Assembly: GCA_025531455.1 (NCBI GenBank)
Contig: JAMYHL010000025.1
Coordinates: 248,001-312,000 of the forward strand
Source of the DNA: Apiotrichum sp. Y4204
Lineage: Eukaryota > Basidiomycota > Tremellomycetes > Trichosporonales > Trichosporonaceae
DNA length: 64,000 nt
Direction of reading: 5' to 3'
Shown: in pieces, positions 23,160-34,806 of the stretch
How positions within the stretch are numbered: position 1 is the stretch's first letter
Layout of the letters: each line of letters starts with the position of its first letter
The notes under the pieces: generated by a model
What the model saw: the letters and a program-made list of their open reading frames with translations, nothing else
Database searches by the model: none
Told to the model about the DNA's origin: nothing
Made by a program: the position numbers and the translations under genes

Positions 23160-25612
23160 TCAAAATCGGTTCCTGTTTCCTTCATCAGCACGGGGGAACG
23201 CCTCGCCGTCGAGACCCTCGGGACGCGACGGGCTGGGGGGTATGGGCGGGCCGGTGGGCATGACCGTCGCGGTGTACCTGGAAGCTGGGGACGGGGACGA
23301 GTCCGAGAACTGCGGCGAGCGGAAGTAGTCGGTGTTGAATGTCGTCGTGGAGGTGAGCCCCGCCGCGCCGAAGGTGAAGTGCTGTCCCTGGCCCGGACGG
23401 CGGGGCGGGAGGGGGCTCGTCGTGCGCGTCGCCACCGGCGCGGGGAGGTCAAACTCGCTGAACCCCGTCGAGCTGGGCACCTCGCTCACGCGCTTGCTCC
23501 GGTCCTTGTACTCGCTGTTCCGGGGGTCCGAGCCCGAGCCGTCGTGGCTGCTGTACCATGTGCTTCCGCGGCCGTTCGAGTCGTATTCCTTCCAATAGTC
23601 CGAGTCTGGGCGCTCGGCGGCGGCCCGCCGCTCCTCCAGGTAGTACTGGTTTGCGAGGGCGACGGCGCTGCCCCGGAACACCTTTTGGTTCTCCGCGTTC
23701 CGCTGGATCTCGCGCTGGCGCGACTCGATGCGGAGCTGCCGCGGGAGCATGAAGACGATGCCGAGGATATAGGCCAGAAGCCACAGCATGACGATTATGC
23801 CCCATCCGACGCGGAGGCCGTATGCTGCGACGCCGTGGCCGCGCAGATGCCACTCTGTCATTCCTGGAGTCAGTATGGATGGAGTCGAGCGACAGGAGAG
23901 ACGCTTGACACGCTCATGCGCGGAAAGGATAATTTGACAGACCCAATCTCGCTATCGCCGCTGAAGAGACCACACTCACCAGTCCAAGCCGCGCCCCATC
24001 CGACAGCGACGCATATAATCCCAAATATGACGTGAAGAAAGTTTGACGGCCCGCGCCCGCGCTTAGTGACAAAGGTGAAGCGCTGGAGTCGCGGCCCCGG
24101 ATGGAACCAGTGGGAGAAGACGCCGAGAACGGTCTGGAGGATGATGAGCGCAAACAGCGCCGTCCCAATCTTGCGGTGGCGCGTGTCAATCGGACCGCCA
24201 AAGCTGCGCGCGACGCCATAAGCGGCACACACGAGCGCGAGCGAGGTCAGGCCTTGGTTGATGGCGTGGAACTGGAACCACCAGCGGGACGTCGTCAGGC
24301 CGCGGGTAATGCGGGGCACGACGACGCCGCCGGGGAGCACCATCATGACCGCGATGGCGCCACACACGATATGTGCGATGAGGACGAATGCCGCGCGGCC
24401 ATCGGGGCGGACTGTCTTGGAGGAGATTGGGAATGGGGACGGCGCGCGGATGACTGTCCCGTCGTACGCTTCGTCGAGGTTGAAGAACTCGAGGCCGCGG
24501 AACGTGTGCTGGAAGAGATTTGTCGCGGGGTCGTTCTTCCCCGGGTTGGTTGTTGAAAGCGCCCAGATCACGCTCGTCTTGTTCTGCCCGTTGGACGGTA
24601 CGCTGAATGACAGTGCGGTCGTCGAAGAGTTGGAGAATGAGTTGACGGTCTGGATCGTGGCCTGTCGCGGCGGCGTCACGACTGGGGGTCAGAGACCGGT
24701 GACAAGCTCCACACCCGCAGATGTCACTTGGTACTCACCGTCAGGCATGTGGTGTGCGGTAGCCTGCCTCTGGCTGAGGGTGAATGACCCGTCCGCGTTC
24801 GGCCACATGATCACGACGGGCGACCCGACTGTGGTCAGCAACCCCATTCAACGTGAGTTCGACTGATTTCATGGCCCATGGCACCGTGCGACGCGCGACG
24901 TGTACCGCCGATCAACGGCACACGACCACACGACGCCTGCCACGCCACCAACTCTCCACGCTCTCAACGCACTCATCTGGCTGCCCCATCCGATCCCGCC
25001 CCATCCGAACTCGCCCTGCGGGATATCCTTGACGGGCTGGAACGTATCTGTGTGTGAGTGTGTGAGCGCACGTCAAAAGGAAGCGAGGAGGGAGCGAGAC
25101 ACGTCGTCCGCGCGTCCGCGCGTCCCAGGGTGGTACCCCTTGACGACGGCGGACGGGGTGGCGTCGCCACGCCCTGCGCCAGCCGTCATGCGAGTCATGC
25201 TTAAGCCTGCACAGCTGCACGCCCGTCCCCACCCCGCGTCTCCATAGCGACCACCTACATGTGTCGACGCCGTTGTCGCGGAGCGCCTTGATGCACACGA
25301 TCTGCCGTCAGCATGGTGGTTGCAATTGATGACTAGGTGCCGTAGTGAGGCAGTACTGCTGGGAGCGCGACCACACGATCTCCGGATCCCAAGGTCCCAT
25401 CAGAAGGAAAAGAACACGCATCGCGTCGCGAGCAGGCACATGAGGCACACAGCACCGCAACGTTAAAGCCCAAGCACACGCACACTGTGCTCGTGTGCGC
25501 AAAAATCTTCAGCAAGACTCACCTGGTTACACCTCTCCTGTCCCGTGAGCGCCGCGACGGCGGTGGCGGCGAGCACGAGCGCGAGCAGCGCGCGCCCGGG
25601 TGATATCAACAT
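23160..25612 (-). CDS. Secreted-entry DOMON plus cytochrome b561 membrane protein
   Basis: Six exons (25523-25612, 25259-25301, 24973-25047, 24739-24828, 23980-24681, 23160-23863) give about 567 residues. A signal peptide (MLISPGRALLALVLAATAVA) is followed by a short DOMON domain whose end reads SPVVIMWPNADGSF and AHHMPD. Then come b561-type helices with His in AHIVCGAIAV, FHAINQGL, TRHRKIG, FSHWFH and LHVIFGI. DOMON-b561 proteins are transmembrane haem proteins; related fungal proteins pair an extracellular haem-binding DOMON with an electron-carrying b561 core. The C-terminal ~200 residues are a Ser/Pro-rich cytosolic tail. Introns 2 and 5 (211 and 116 nt) are long for the window. The small N-terminal exons are the least certain part. 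Confidence 0.8.
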
Positions 25613-26979
25613 TGCCGCAGTGGATAGATACGAGTTGCGAGCTTGCAAGAGTGTGGGATGGGTGGAATGGAGTAGAGATGTCGCATCTCATTTCTGCGTC
25701 ACGCTCGCTCCTGGTCATCTGTCCCATGTCCCATGTCCCTCGGCCCATGCTCGCCATACTCATGCTCTCCATTCTCTCCATGCCATGCCCCCGACTTGTG
25801 CTCCATGCTCGTCCTCGACGCGATACATCCCCTCGACCCTCAATCCCCCAGGCCCCCAAGCTGATCCCGGGACGCCCTTGCGCCACCGGGCCCTCGCTGC
25901 CCTTGTCAATCACACATCCTGCCTGTAACCCACCCCCTGGTGTAAATTGTATCACGTATCGTCTGCGTCCGGCCGTCTGGCCAGCATGGCCTTCTAACCA
26001 GAGCACAAAGACCAGGTGTCCGCATGGCCCGTGTCTCCTTCAGCGTGCAGGGGAGCAGCAGGGCAGGACGGTCGTTACGTTACCGCGGCGCGCCGGGCGA
26101 ACAGGAGGCCAAGAAACCCACGAGGTCAGGAGGTTTGGTGGCCAGCGTCCAGGAGGTCCAGGATCATGGACAATACAGAGTTCCGAGAAACATTCATAGA
26201 GTTCCGGGTCGCGTACTCCTCCCTGCTGCCGGCAGACTGTGGATCTAGCTGCAGCTCAACGGGCGACTGGGCTGTTGTACATATGGTTAGAGCTCCAAGT
26301 GATGGCCACACTCGTGGCTCCTGATGGCGTTCCCGGGAGGCACGCGGGACCGGGTGCCTGTCCTCCACCCTCTTACCTCTCATTTGGTCCGCGGTTAAAC
26401 GCTATTGAGCTTGGAAACTTGAATAAGTACGCGCCTCATCACCCTTCACAACGCCGGGCGCTTCTCGCTGCACAGAACTCGATGATCTTTGGACGAACCG
26501 GAGATCAACACCGTCCAGAACGGGCAGGCGACAGGGAACAGGTGATCATCGCCTGCCACTAACCCCCGACACCCAACACCAACTCATATAGATCATTTTC
26601 TCGTTCTCCCGCCGGATCTCTGGAACACGCGCTCCCTATCAAACTTTGTAGCCCACACGACTTCCCAAGTTCCCAGAGATGCAGAGAGCCGGACCCCGCT
26701 GCTCAGTGTCGGCGCCCTATAATCTTACCCAGAACTTGCCTGCCGTTATACCTGCCGTAACCCGTATGGTGGCGCACGCTGGGGTTCTCTCCCCTCACTG
26801 TCAGTGTTACGACCCGGGCTGGAATGTATTGTTCAGTCCTCGACATGAGAACAAATCTAGGCAACCTTGCAGACCAAAGGCCGCATCTCTGAAGGACATG
26901 ATTCGAGGCCCAAGGCCCGCGACCTGCATCAAGGATATGGAAGGACTGTGGCGTAAAGTCAAACCCAGAGCCAAAAACG
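25613..26979. other. Gene-poor interval before tRNA-Gly
   Basis: About 1.4 kb with the promoter of the DOMON-b561 gene at its left end. No reading frame with conserved motifs; an ATG-rich stretch at 25720-25800 (CCCATGTCCCATG-like) is low complexity. Confidence 0.5.
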
Positions 26980-27063
26980 TACACCAACCGTGATTCGAAC
27001 ACGGGCCGCTTCTTGACGTTCCTATATGGAAGAGAAGCATCCTAACCACTAGACTATTGGTGT
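26980..27063 (-). tRNA. tRNA-Gly (UCC) with a short intron
   Basis: The cloverleaf is readable on the minus strand: acceptor ACACCAA/TTGGTGT, D arm GTCT-AGTGGTTA-GGAT, anticodon stem CTTCT/AGAAG, and T arm CCGTG-TTCGAAT-CACGG. The anticodon loop is CTTCCA, a 12-nt intron, then A, which gives anticodon UCC. The intron contains GGAA that can pair with the anticodon TTCC, as expected for eukaryotic pre-tRNA introns located after position 37. The variable loop is short. Isotype is read from the anticodon only. Confidence 0.82.
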
Positions 27064-27219
27064 TGGGATTTCTGAAATCTCGAAATTATGGCTCTATTAT
27101 AAAGACCTGGGACAAAAGTAATGGCTTAACATATTCATTCCGATGTCACTCCTGCGCTACTCAGTCAAGCACGCTGCACCCCAGACCTGCCCAAACACAC
27201 CCGGATACATAATACACTG

Positions 27220-30200
27220 CTACTTGTCCATGAGGTGCGCCGCGTGCGCCACGACGTCCTCTGCGCGCCGGTTGTGCTGTTTCATGACGCCGACCTGTCG
27301 CTCGAGCTCGCGGACCTGCGCCTCGAGCTGCTGCGCACGCTCCTTGCCGCCCTGCTTCTCGGCCTTGACCTTTTCGTGTGCCATGCGCAGCCGGTTCTCG
27401 TACTCCTTGACCCGCGCCTCCCACTTTGTCTCGGCGCGCTGTGTCCGGCTCTGGAGTTCCGTCAGGCGCTCCTCGAGCTGTGCGACGTCCTTGGCTGCTG
27501 AGGATGCGCGCCGTTCTGCGACTTGTGCCCGCTCGGTGATTGCCCGCAGCTGCGACGTCGAGACGTCTGCCGTCTCGGGATTGACAGATTCCGCGGCGGC
27601 CTGTGCCAGCTGCAGCTCCTTGGTGAGCTCGGCGCAGCGGCTGCGCGCGGCATCCAGCTCGCCTTCCTTGAGCGACATGCGGGAGCGCCACTGCGATTTC
27701 TGCAGCTCGAGCTTCTTGACGGTCGCCTCGAAGCCGTCGAGCGCATGCCACTTGCCATCCACCTGGCGTTTGAGCGAGTTGAGGCGCTGTTCGAGACGGT
27801 GCTCGAGCTCCTTGACACGGTTGTCGAGGTCGGCGCGCGCGCCGTTGATGCTCCGCAATCGCTGGACGAGAGTCTCCTTGAAGGCGGCAAAGTTGTTTGG
27901 GCTGACATTGTCCTCGACGCCCAGGAACCGGTCCACATCCTTGAGCACGCGGACGAGAAGGTCTGAACGCTCCTGCTTTTGCCGTTCGGCATCGCGCTGC
28001 GCCGCACTCCGCGAGTGCTGCATCTCGCTGAGCCGCGGCTTGGTAGAGCTGAGCTGCTCGCGGAGAGACGTCGCCTCGCGCTCGTGTTGTCGCGCGGTCT
28101 TTGTCATGGCGTCGAGCTTGTCGCTCAGCGTCAGGCGGCCCTGGCGCTCCGTCGTAAGCTTGCTCTCGATGTCGCGCTTGTCGTCCATAAGGTGCGCCAC
28201 CTCGAGGTCGCGCGCGTGCAGCGCCGACTCGCGCTGCAAAAGCTCGTCGCGCGCACGCTCCAGCTCCTCCTCGTACTGCGACAGGTCGCGCTTGAGGCGC
28301 TCGATCTCGAGCTCGAGCGAGCGCTGGTCGGATGACCGCTCGTCGCCGAGCTTGCGGTGCTGGTCCTCGACTGACCGCAGAAGGTTTTGCACGGACACGA
28401 GGTCGGCGTCTTTCATCGCCACGCGCTCTCGTGCTGCCTCCAGTTCGGCAGTCAGCCGCTCGTGCACCTGGTCGCGGCTCGCGAGCTGGCGCCTGTGCTG
28501 TTCTGCCTCTGCTGCCCGCTCGCTGTTCCACGCCTCCGTGTCCGTCTTGTGCGCCTCCTCGGCTCGCTGCGCCTTCATCGCAAACTCGTCGCGCTCGTCC
28601 TGCAGCTTTCTCCTCGCGTCCTTGAGCGCAGCGACCACCTCCTCGAGATGGATCTTGTCCTCGTCCATGCGCTGCAGCTCGCCATTGAGCTCCGCCTCGC
28701 GTGCACGCATCTCGTCGATACCTTCCTCGAGGTCATATACCCGCTGGCCGAGCTGAATGTCAGAAGCGACCAATTAAAGTACTCACAGACTCCACCTCGC
28801 GGTTCGCAGCAATCAGGTCCGCCTCCTTCTCCTCGTTATCCCGCTCGATCTTCATCAGCGTCTCCTCGAGGCGGTCGTGTGTCTCCGCCTGTGTTGCCTC
28901 CAGCTCGGCAATACGTTCCCGGTTGGACACAATTTCGTCCTCGCGCTCGAGCACCAGCTTCTTGAGCTCCTCGAGATCCGCCTCACGCTCGGCCAACACG
29001 TCCTTGAGCTCGTCGGCCTGCGCACGCGCCTCGAGCACCTCGACACGCCACTCGGACTCGACATGCTGGATCTCCTTCTCGTGCTCCTGGATCTTGGCGT
29101 CAATCTCGTTGTTCAGGTCCTCTATCTCCTCGTCGCGCCGGTCGAGGTCGATCTGTGCGGACGCATGCTTGTCGCGCAGCTCGTTGACCTGGTCCTCGAG
29201 TTCGTCCAGGTCCGCACGCGCGTTCGCGCGCAGCTCCTCCAACTCGGACTTGAGATCCGCATTATCCTGCGTGTCAGTTGTGTAGCAGCGCGCTCAACTC
29301 ACCTGCTCGAGCTTCTGCACCATGCGCGCCTCGCGGCCCTTGCCGAGGCCGACGCTGTCTCCGAGACCCTTTGCCTCCTCGCGCAGCTTGTCGAGTTCGT
29401 CCTCGGCCCGGTCCACCGCGTCTTGGAGATTCAACATCTCGAGCCCCTGGTCCTCGAGCTTAGCGCGGGCTGTCTCGAGCTCGCTCTCGAGCTCCTGCAC
29501 GCGGTCCGCATTCCGGTCCAGGTCGGTCTCGAGATTGATCCGGCGCTCCTTCTCCTCGCGGAACATAGCCTCAAGCTGGCGCGAGTCAAACGAACTGCGT
29601 CGGTTGCCTCGCTCCCGCGCCGCAGCATTCAGATCCCGGTCCTGCTGCGACAAAAGCTTCTTCGCCTTCTTCAGTTCTTTGGAGAGATTGAGAATCTCGA
29701 TTTTGAGCTTGACGTTCTCGTTCAGCGCCGCCTCGATGTGGTCAGGCGCCATGGACGCGAGTCGTTCCTTCAAGAAGTGATTTTCGAGCTGGAGATTGAA
29801 GTTTTCCTTTTGCAGGGCGTCGACATTCTGCATGTCAGTGAATCTGGTGGGACGAAATGGGTAATCAGCTACCCACCTGTTCCTGCTCGCGGAGGGTCAT
29901 GGGGTTGGCGCCAGCAGCAACGCTGTGTCGTCCAGAGCGTTTCGACGGGCCGCCATACGTCGTCGTGCTGCTTGTACTGGTGCTGCCGAGGGTCAACGAC
30001 CGGCGGCCCTGCGAGACATTGACGCTCAGCTGGCCAAGGACACCCTCGTCGTCCTCGGATACGAGCCCCGAATGCGTATTGTTCGTGCTCGTGTATCGCG
30101 CAGTGCTGATCGTTTCGTCTTCCTCGCCGTCGTCCCGGCGAAGATACCGTGATCGCCGCGGCGCATCGCTGCGCCGCACACTCGACGGCGAGACGTTGAG

Positions 30201-30619
30201 CAGCGCCGACGCTGGCGCGGTGGCTAGCGGCGTGAAGAGGTGCGAGCGGCGGTTCCCTGTCGTTAGCCGTGAACGGAAGGAGTCGGGACGCGTGGAGACC
30301 CATGCGCGAACGCTCGAGCATAGACAGCATAAGCAGCATAAACAGTGACGACGGCAGAACGCGTCCCGTTCTGGAGCTACACTGCAAGCAAACACAACAC
30401 ACTCCATGAAGACTTACCCCGCGCGCCATCAGAATCGCGGCCTCTTTGCTGCTGCTGTGCGTCGCGCTCGCGCTCAAACTCGTCGTCCGAGTGGAAGCTG
30501 CTCCCAAGGCTGCCGAGCGTAATGTCCGGTAACGTGGGGTTGTAGCCCAGGACAGTGGAGCCGTTGCTCGACGCGACGGGCGAGTCGAGGATGCCCGCGA
30601 GGTTGGTCGCTGGCGGCAT
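27220..30619 (-). CDS. CM1-motif coiled-coil protein (Mto1/Pcp1/centrosomin-like)
   Basis: Five exons (30418-30619, 29877-30256, 29303-29827, 28787-29266, 27220-28752; introns 161, 49, 36 and 34 nt) give about 1039 residues. After a ~185-residue Ser/Arg-rich head comes a centrosomin motif 1: MTLREQEQ joined to NVDALQKENFNLQLENHFLK at about 187-215. CM1 binds and activates the gamma-tubulin ring complex. The rest is almost continuous Glu/Arg/Leu-rich coiled coil to the C-terminus. Fungal members are Mto1 (cytoplasmic microtubule nucleation) and Pcp1/Spc110 (spindle pole body). I cannot decide between them: no calmodulin-binding PACT end or Mto1-specific tail is obvious. The intron falls inside CM1. 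Confidence 0.82.
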
Positions 30620-31373
30620 GGTGCGCGTCCCGCCGCGGGCGTGGGAGTGGAGTGGGGAGGGGTAGTTGGGAGTTGGGAGGTGGCGATTGCGACGGCGACG
30701 ACGAGGTGATGGGTGGTGGCGTGCGATGCGAGATGCGGGGTAGAGAGGCGTGGTGAGAGATGAAATAATCGAACTCGAGAAGAGTGAAGGACTGGATAGA
30801 AGGGAGGGGGGAGTGATCACGAGAAGACGAGAAGCCATCAACGTAAAAGACCCGCCAATGTTGACACCCACTACAACTGTGTACTACTGTGTGTACTCTC
30901 CGCCCTGTGTTTGGGATTTTGGTGCCCGTCCCCCCAGGGCCCAGGGACACCCACAACGGCAACACAACACACACATGGGACACAAACATTGCCATCGCAC
31001 TCCCACCACACTTCCATGCTCCATGCATGCCACCCCCCAGTCCATCGTATCTCTCCATGTCACCCCTTGACTACATGCACATGGCTCCAAGCTCTCCGCG
31101 CCTCAATGCTACTCTCCTCAACGCATGCATCCTCCGCCGAGCACGACGCGCTCAGGCCCGCCGCTCACCGGCAGCGGGCGCGTTTTTAGGTTTACTCTGA
31201 TCAATATCGCTTCCCGAAGGTCCGAGGGCACGCTTCCATGGAGACCCTCGACAGAGAGCGCGGGTACTAACCTCTGCACAGTGCTCCCGTTTATTGTAGC
31301 GTGCCTCATTGTGCGGTTTGGTCTGGAGGAGAACGCCCTTTCAATCACATACAATGACCACTCTGATGCTACA
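30620..31373. promoter_or_regulatory. Promoter region of the CM1 gene and 3' flank of CWC25
   Basis: 750 bp with no coding sequence. It contains the 5' leader/promoter of the minus-strand CM1 gene on the left and the 3' end of CWC25 on the right. No specific element is recognised. Confidence 0.5.
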
Positions 31374-32825
31374 CTAAATATCCCTCAGCAGGCCCTGTCC
31401 ACCGCGGCGCTGCAGGCTCTCCGCGAGACCGACCTGCCCGCCCATCTGCTCCTGGTGCTTGGTGAACATGCCCGCCACCTCGTCCTTGTGGTACCGAGAG
31501 CGGGCGCGCTCTTCGGCCTCGAGCACGCGTTTTTCCTCCTCGGCGCGGCGCGCGAGCTTCTCGCGGCGCTCCGCCTGCAATGTGTCGGCAGTGGCGGACA
31601 TGGCGGCCAGCCGTGCGGCGCGCTGCTCCTCGAGAATCTTGGCGTTCGGGTTGGCGTTTGCCGGCGGGGGTGGACGCGAGGCTTGGTATGGCCGCGGAGC
31701 GCGGCTGTCACGGTTGTCGCGGCTGTCCCGCCTGTCCCGCCGGTCACGGTCGTCGCGGCGGTCGGCCCAGTTGTCGCGCCCATGACCGTTGGCATGTCCG
31801 TTCGAGTGGCCATTGCTCCGCACAGGGCTGTCGTGAGATCTCCGGTCGTCTCGGCGCGAGTCGCTCCGCAGAGAGCCTGAGCGTTCGCGGCGAGAGTCAC
31901 GGTCACGGTCGCGGCGTGGAGACACTGAACGGTCACGGCGGCGCTCGCGGTCGTCATCCCTGCGGTCCGCGCGGCCATCACGGTCGTCGTCCCGGCGGTG
32001 CCGGTCGTCACGGCTGCGATCGCGGTCGTCCCTGTCCCTGCGCCTCCTGTCATCGCGATCACGGTCGTCGCGCTCGAGGTCGCGGCTGCGGTCGCGGTCA
32101 TCCCTCCGCCGCCGTCCCTCACGATCACGGTCATCGCGCCTGCTGTCCTCCGACCGCGGTGACCTCTCATCCCGGTATCGCCCCTCGCGGCGCTCGTGCC
32201 TCTCGCGCCGGCGCTCCTCCTTCTCCGCGCGCCTCCGCGCCCTGCGCTCCTCCTTGTCCTCCTTCCCTTCCTTGCCCTCGCGCTGCGCGCGCAGCTGCCG
32301 CCGGATATCGGGGCGGTTCATCAGCGCGGCAAGCTGCGCCTGCTCGGCGCGCTTCATCGCCTCCATCGGGTCCTCGCGCGTCTTCGCCTCTGTGTCCCGC
32401 GGCGTGTTCGCATTCTGCACCGCCATAAAGTCGCGGTCCTGGCTCGCCACCTGCCGTCAGCTTAAACCCGTGCCATAGCTGCTCAAACATACCTGCTTGT
32501 CTCCAACAGCAAGCACCTCGTCCACGCGCTTCTTGCCGAGAAGGTACTGCTCGAGCTCGTGTTCCGTCCTCCCGCCACCGAGGCCGTTTTCAGCATTCGG
32601 CGCAGCATACATCCAGTCGAGGCGGTCGACGCGCTTGCGGCCCGTCGCGGCCTCCTGCATAGCCTTGAGCTCCGCGAGCTGGCGCTCCTCCTCGCGCTCC
32701 TTACGGAGCTGCTGTAGCTTCTTCTTCTCCTCGCTGGTCGCCTTTTCGGCCTCCCACACCTTCTTCTGGTTGACCAGAAGGGCGGGGTGCCACGACTTTT
32801 TCATGTTCAGGTCGCCAGAGCCCAT
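31374..32825 (-). CDS. CWC25: Pre-mRNA splicing factor Cwc25
   Basis: Two exons (32493-32825, 31374-32450; intron 42 nt ending CTGACGGCAG) give about 469 residues. The N-terminus has the CIR/Cwc25 signature: [18 protein letters not shown], then a charged helix and [10 protein letters not shown] near residues 70-80. Cwc25 joins the activated spliceosome and is needed for the first transesterification, close to the branch site. The middle is an Arg-Asp/Arg-Glu/Arg-Ser-rich tract (roughly residues 200-370), typical of metazoan-like splicing factors and longer than in budding yeast. The final ~80 residues are again helical and charged. It is a confident family call. Confidence 0.9.
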
Positions 32826-33157
32826 TTTGAGTGATTATTCGGAGAGTCGGGGGTGGGAGGGGGGCCGGAGTCCGGTTTGCTGGCGGGGGTGTGGTCGATG
32901 CTCGATGTCGATGACGGAGATGATGGGAACGAGTGGATCAAGGCGGATGGGTTGGGTGGCAAAATAGGTGACGAGAGGCCGAACCGAGTGGCGACCACCC
33001 AGGACGGCCGTGTCCCTGTCAACGGCATTTCGAAAAATGTCCGCCCCCATACAGACACTCCATATCTATGTGGCACTTTATTTCAAGAAGGGGCATGTAC
33101 ATCCGGATATCCACCACACTCGTGGATCTATCAAATGTATCGATATGTATCTCTGCT
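32826..33157. promoter_or_regulatory. CWC25 promoter and 3' flank of the BEM46-like gene
   Basis: 332 bp between two minus-strand genes. No element is recognised. Confidence 0.5.
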
Positions 33158-34476
33158 CTACTCGTCCTTCTCCATCGGCTCATCCTCAATCTCCTGCTGC
33201 AGCCAGATACCAATCTCGGCCCAGTACGCAGGGCTCATGAACGTGTCGTTGTGGCTTCCATCAAACTCGCGCCAGCGGTACTTTGCCTTGGACCCAGCGG
33301 CGCGGAGGCCACGGAGAGCGACCATCTGCGCTGGCGGAACGAGCTCGTCCTGCCTGCCCGAAAGGAAGAGAATGGGTGTCGAAGCGGGAATGAGAGACAG
33401 AGCCTTGGTCGCGTCCCAAGTGTCCGAGAGGAGGAGGCGAACGAGGAGCGACGGGAGGATCGGCATGACGTGCGGCACGAGCGACGTGAGCGACACAAAT
33501 GTGTTCTCAATGATCACACCCGAAGTCTGCCGTTAGCTTGACCTGCTCAGAGTTTATTGCAGCTACACACCAGATCGGGGTGAGCAGCGGCGGTGCTAAG
33601 GCATACGGCGCCGCCTATCGACTGGCCGTAGAGCACGAGCTTGGTGTCCTTGAGCAGGTGATGCTGAGAGACAAACTCCATCGCAGCCTGGCGTCAGCAT
33701 TCCCTCGCAAGACATCCTCACGGAAGCGTCAATCTTGATACCTGAAGTTAGTGAAGAACAACAATGTAACTCACCCTCTTCGGACGGCGTGCCCTCCGAG
33801 TGCCCGTATCTGGAGTCAGACACATCTCACTGCGCACATACCCTCGGTAGCTCAGCATGAAGACGTTGCAGTGAAGCTCGGAGACAAACTTGCGCGCCAG
33901 CGGAATACGGTGGCCGACGTTGCCTTCAATTAGCACACACGCACACTGCGCACAGCAGCCACTCACCAGCATTCGCGTGGAACATGACAATCGTCGGGCG
34001 GCTCTGCGCATACTGACAGGTGAGATTATGCGAAACTCTGATCACCTACCACAACAGCGTCCTCCGTGTCCTTCTCCGCCTGCCACGCCTGCTGCTCCGC
34101 CATGCCGCGTTCAAACATCTGTTGCGCGTTAAGCCCGTGCAGCTCCGTGAGGCGCACGACCCGCCGCCGCGCAGGGATGACATAGCCCTTGATGCGCACG
34201 CCGTCCGGCGTCGTGATCGTCACATCCTCATACGGCAGCCCCGCATCCGTCGGTCGCGGTACCACTGCGTGTTAGCTTGGGGGAACGAGAGCAGCTTACG
34301 CCGGCGCGAGCCCTCGGGGAAGTCGGCGGGGTAGATCAGCCGGCGCTGGAACCACCACAAGCCCGCCGCGATGAGCACGGGGATGCTGATGCCGACGCCG
34401 AGCGCGTACTGCTGTTAGAAGCGTAATAAGTTTAGCGTACCTTGAAGATGGTGTACAGTATGCTCTTCGAGGGCAT
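33158..34476 (-). CDS. BEM46/ABHD13-like alpha/beta hydrolase
   Basis: Nine exons (34441-34476, 34300-34408, 34050-34264, 33967-34012, 33842-33923, 33775-33809, 33722-33741, 33571-33687, 33158-33526) give about 342 residues. One N-terminal membrane anchor (YALGVGISIPVLIAAGLWWF) precedes a serine hydrolase domain: MFHANAGNVGHR, MLSYRGYGHSEG, nucleophile Ser204 in LYGQSIGG, Asp280 in SGRQDELVP, and His312 in FDGSHND. This order and the anchor match Bem46 (fission yeast) and ABHD13; the biochemical substrate of the family is unknown, although roles in cell polarity and hyphal growth have been reported. All eight introns are 32-43 nt and exon 7 is only 20 nt. Confidence 0.87.
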
Positions 34477-34806
34477 CTTGGTTGTGATCTCGATGCAGCT
34501 GAGATGGACAGAAGCAAGATGTGGACGTCGTGGATCTCGTCATGACGACAACACCCTGCCCCCGCTTGGGTGGCGTTGATGAGGTGGAGGTTCCACGGCC
34601 AGAGAAGTTTAGAGGTAATACAAAAGTGACTAATTACTCAGGCACGAGATATTAAGCCGGGCTCTGGATCCATTAGGACTCCGTCATAAGACCATTCATT
34701 CTCCATTTTTGCCGCCCAGCCGTCCATCAACAATATCAAAAGCTCAAAAGTCGCGATCAAGATCCAAGTTCCGTCTTCCACATCACCACCACTCACATCA
34801 CCCACC
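34477..34806. promoter_or_regulatory. Divergent promoter of the BEM46-like gene and RRP40
   Basis: 330 bp between two divergent start codons, so both promoters must lie here. The RRP40 side has a CACCACTCACATCACCC leader just before its ATG. No TATA box or known factor site is clear. Confidence 0.6.

Noticed and set aside
25700..25800. CCCATGTCCCATG-like run as a possible minisatellite
   Set aside because: Too short and irregular to call a repeat array.
27143..28756. A 537-codon + strand frame opposite the CM1 coiled-coil gene
   Set aside because: Ser/Arg/Cys-rich mirror of a Glu/Ala/Leu-rich coiled coil; no family features.
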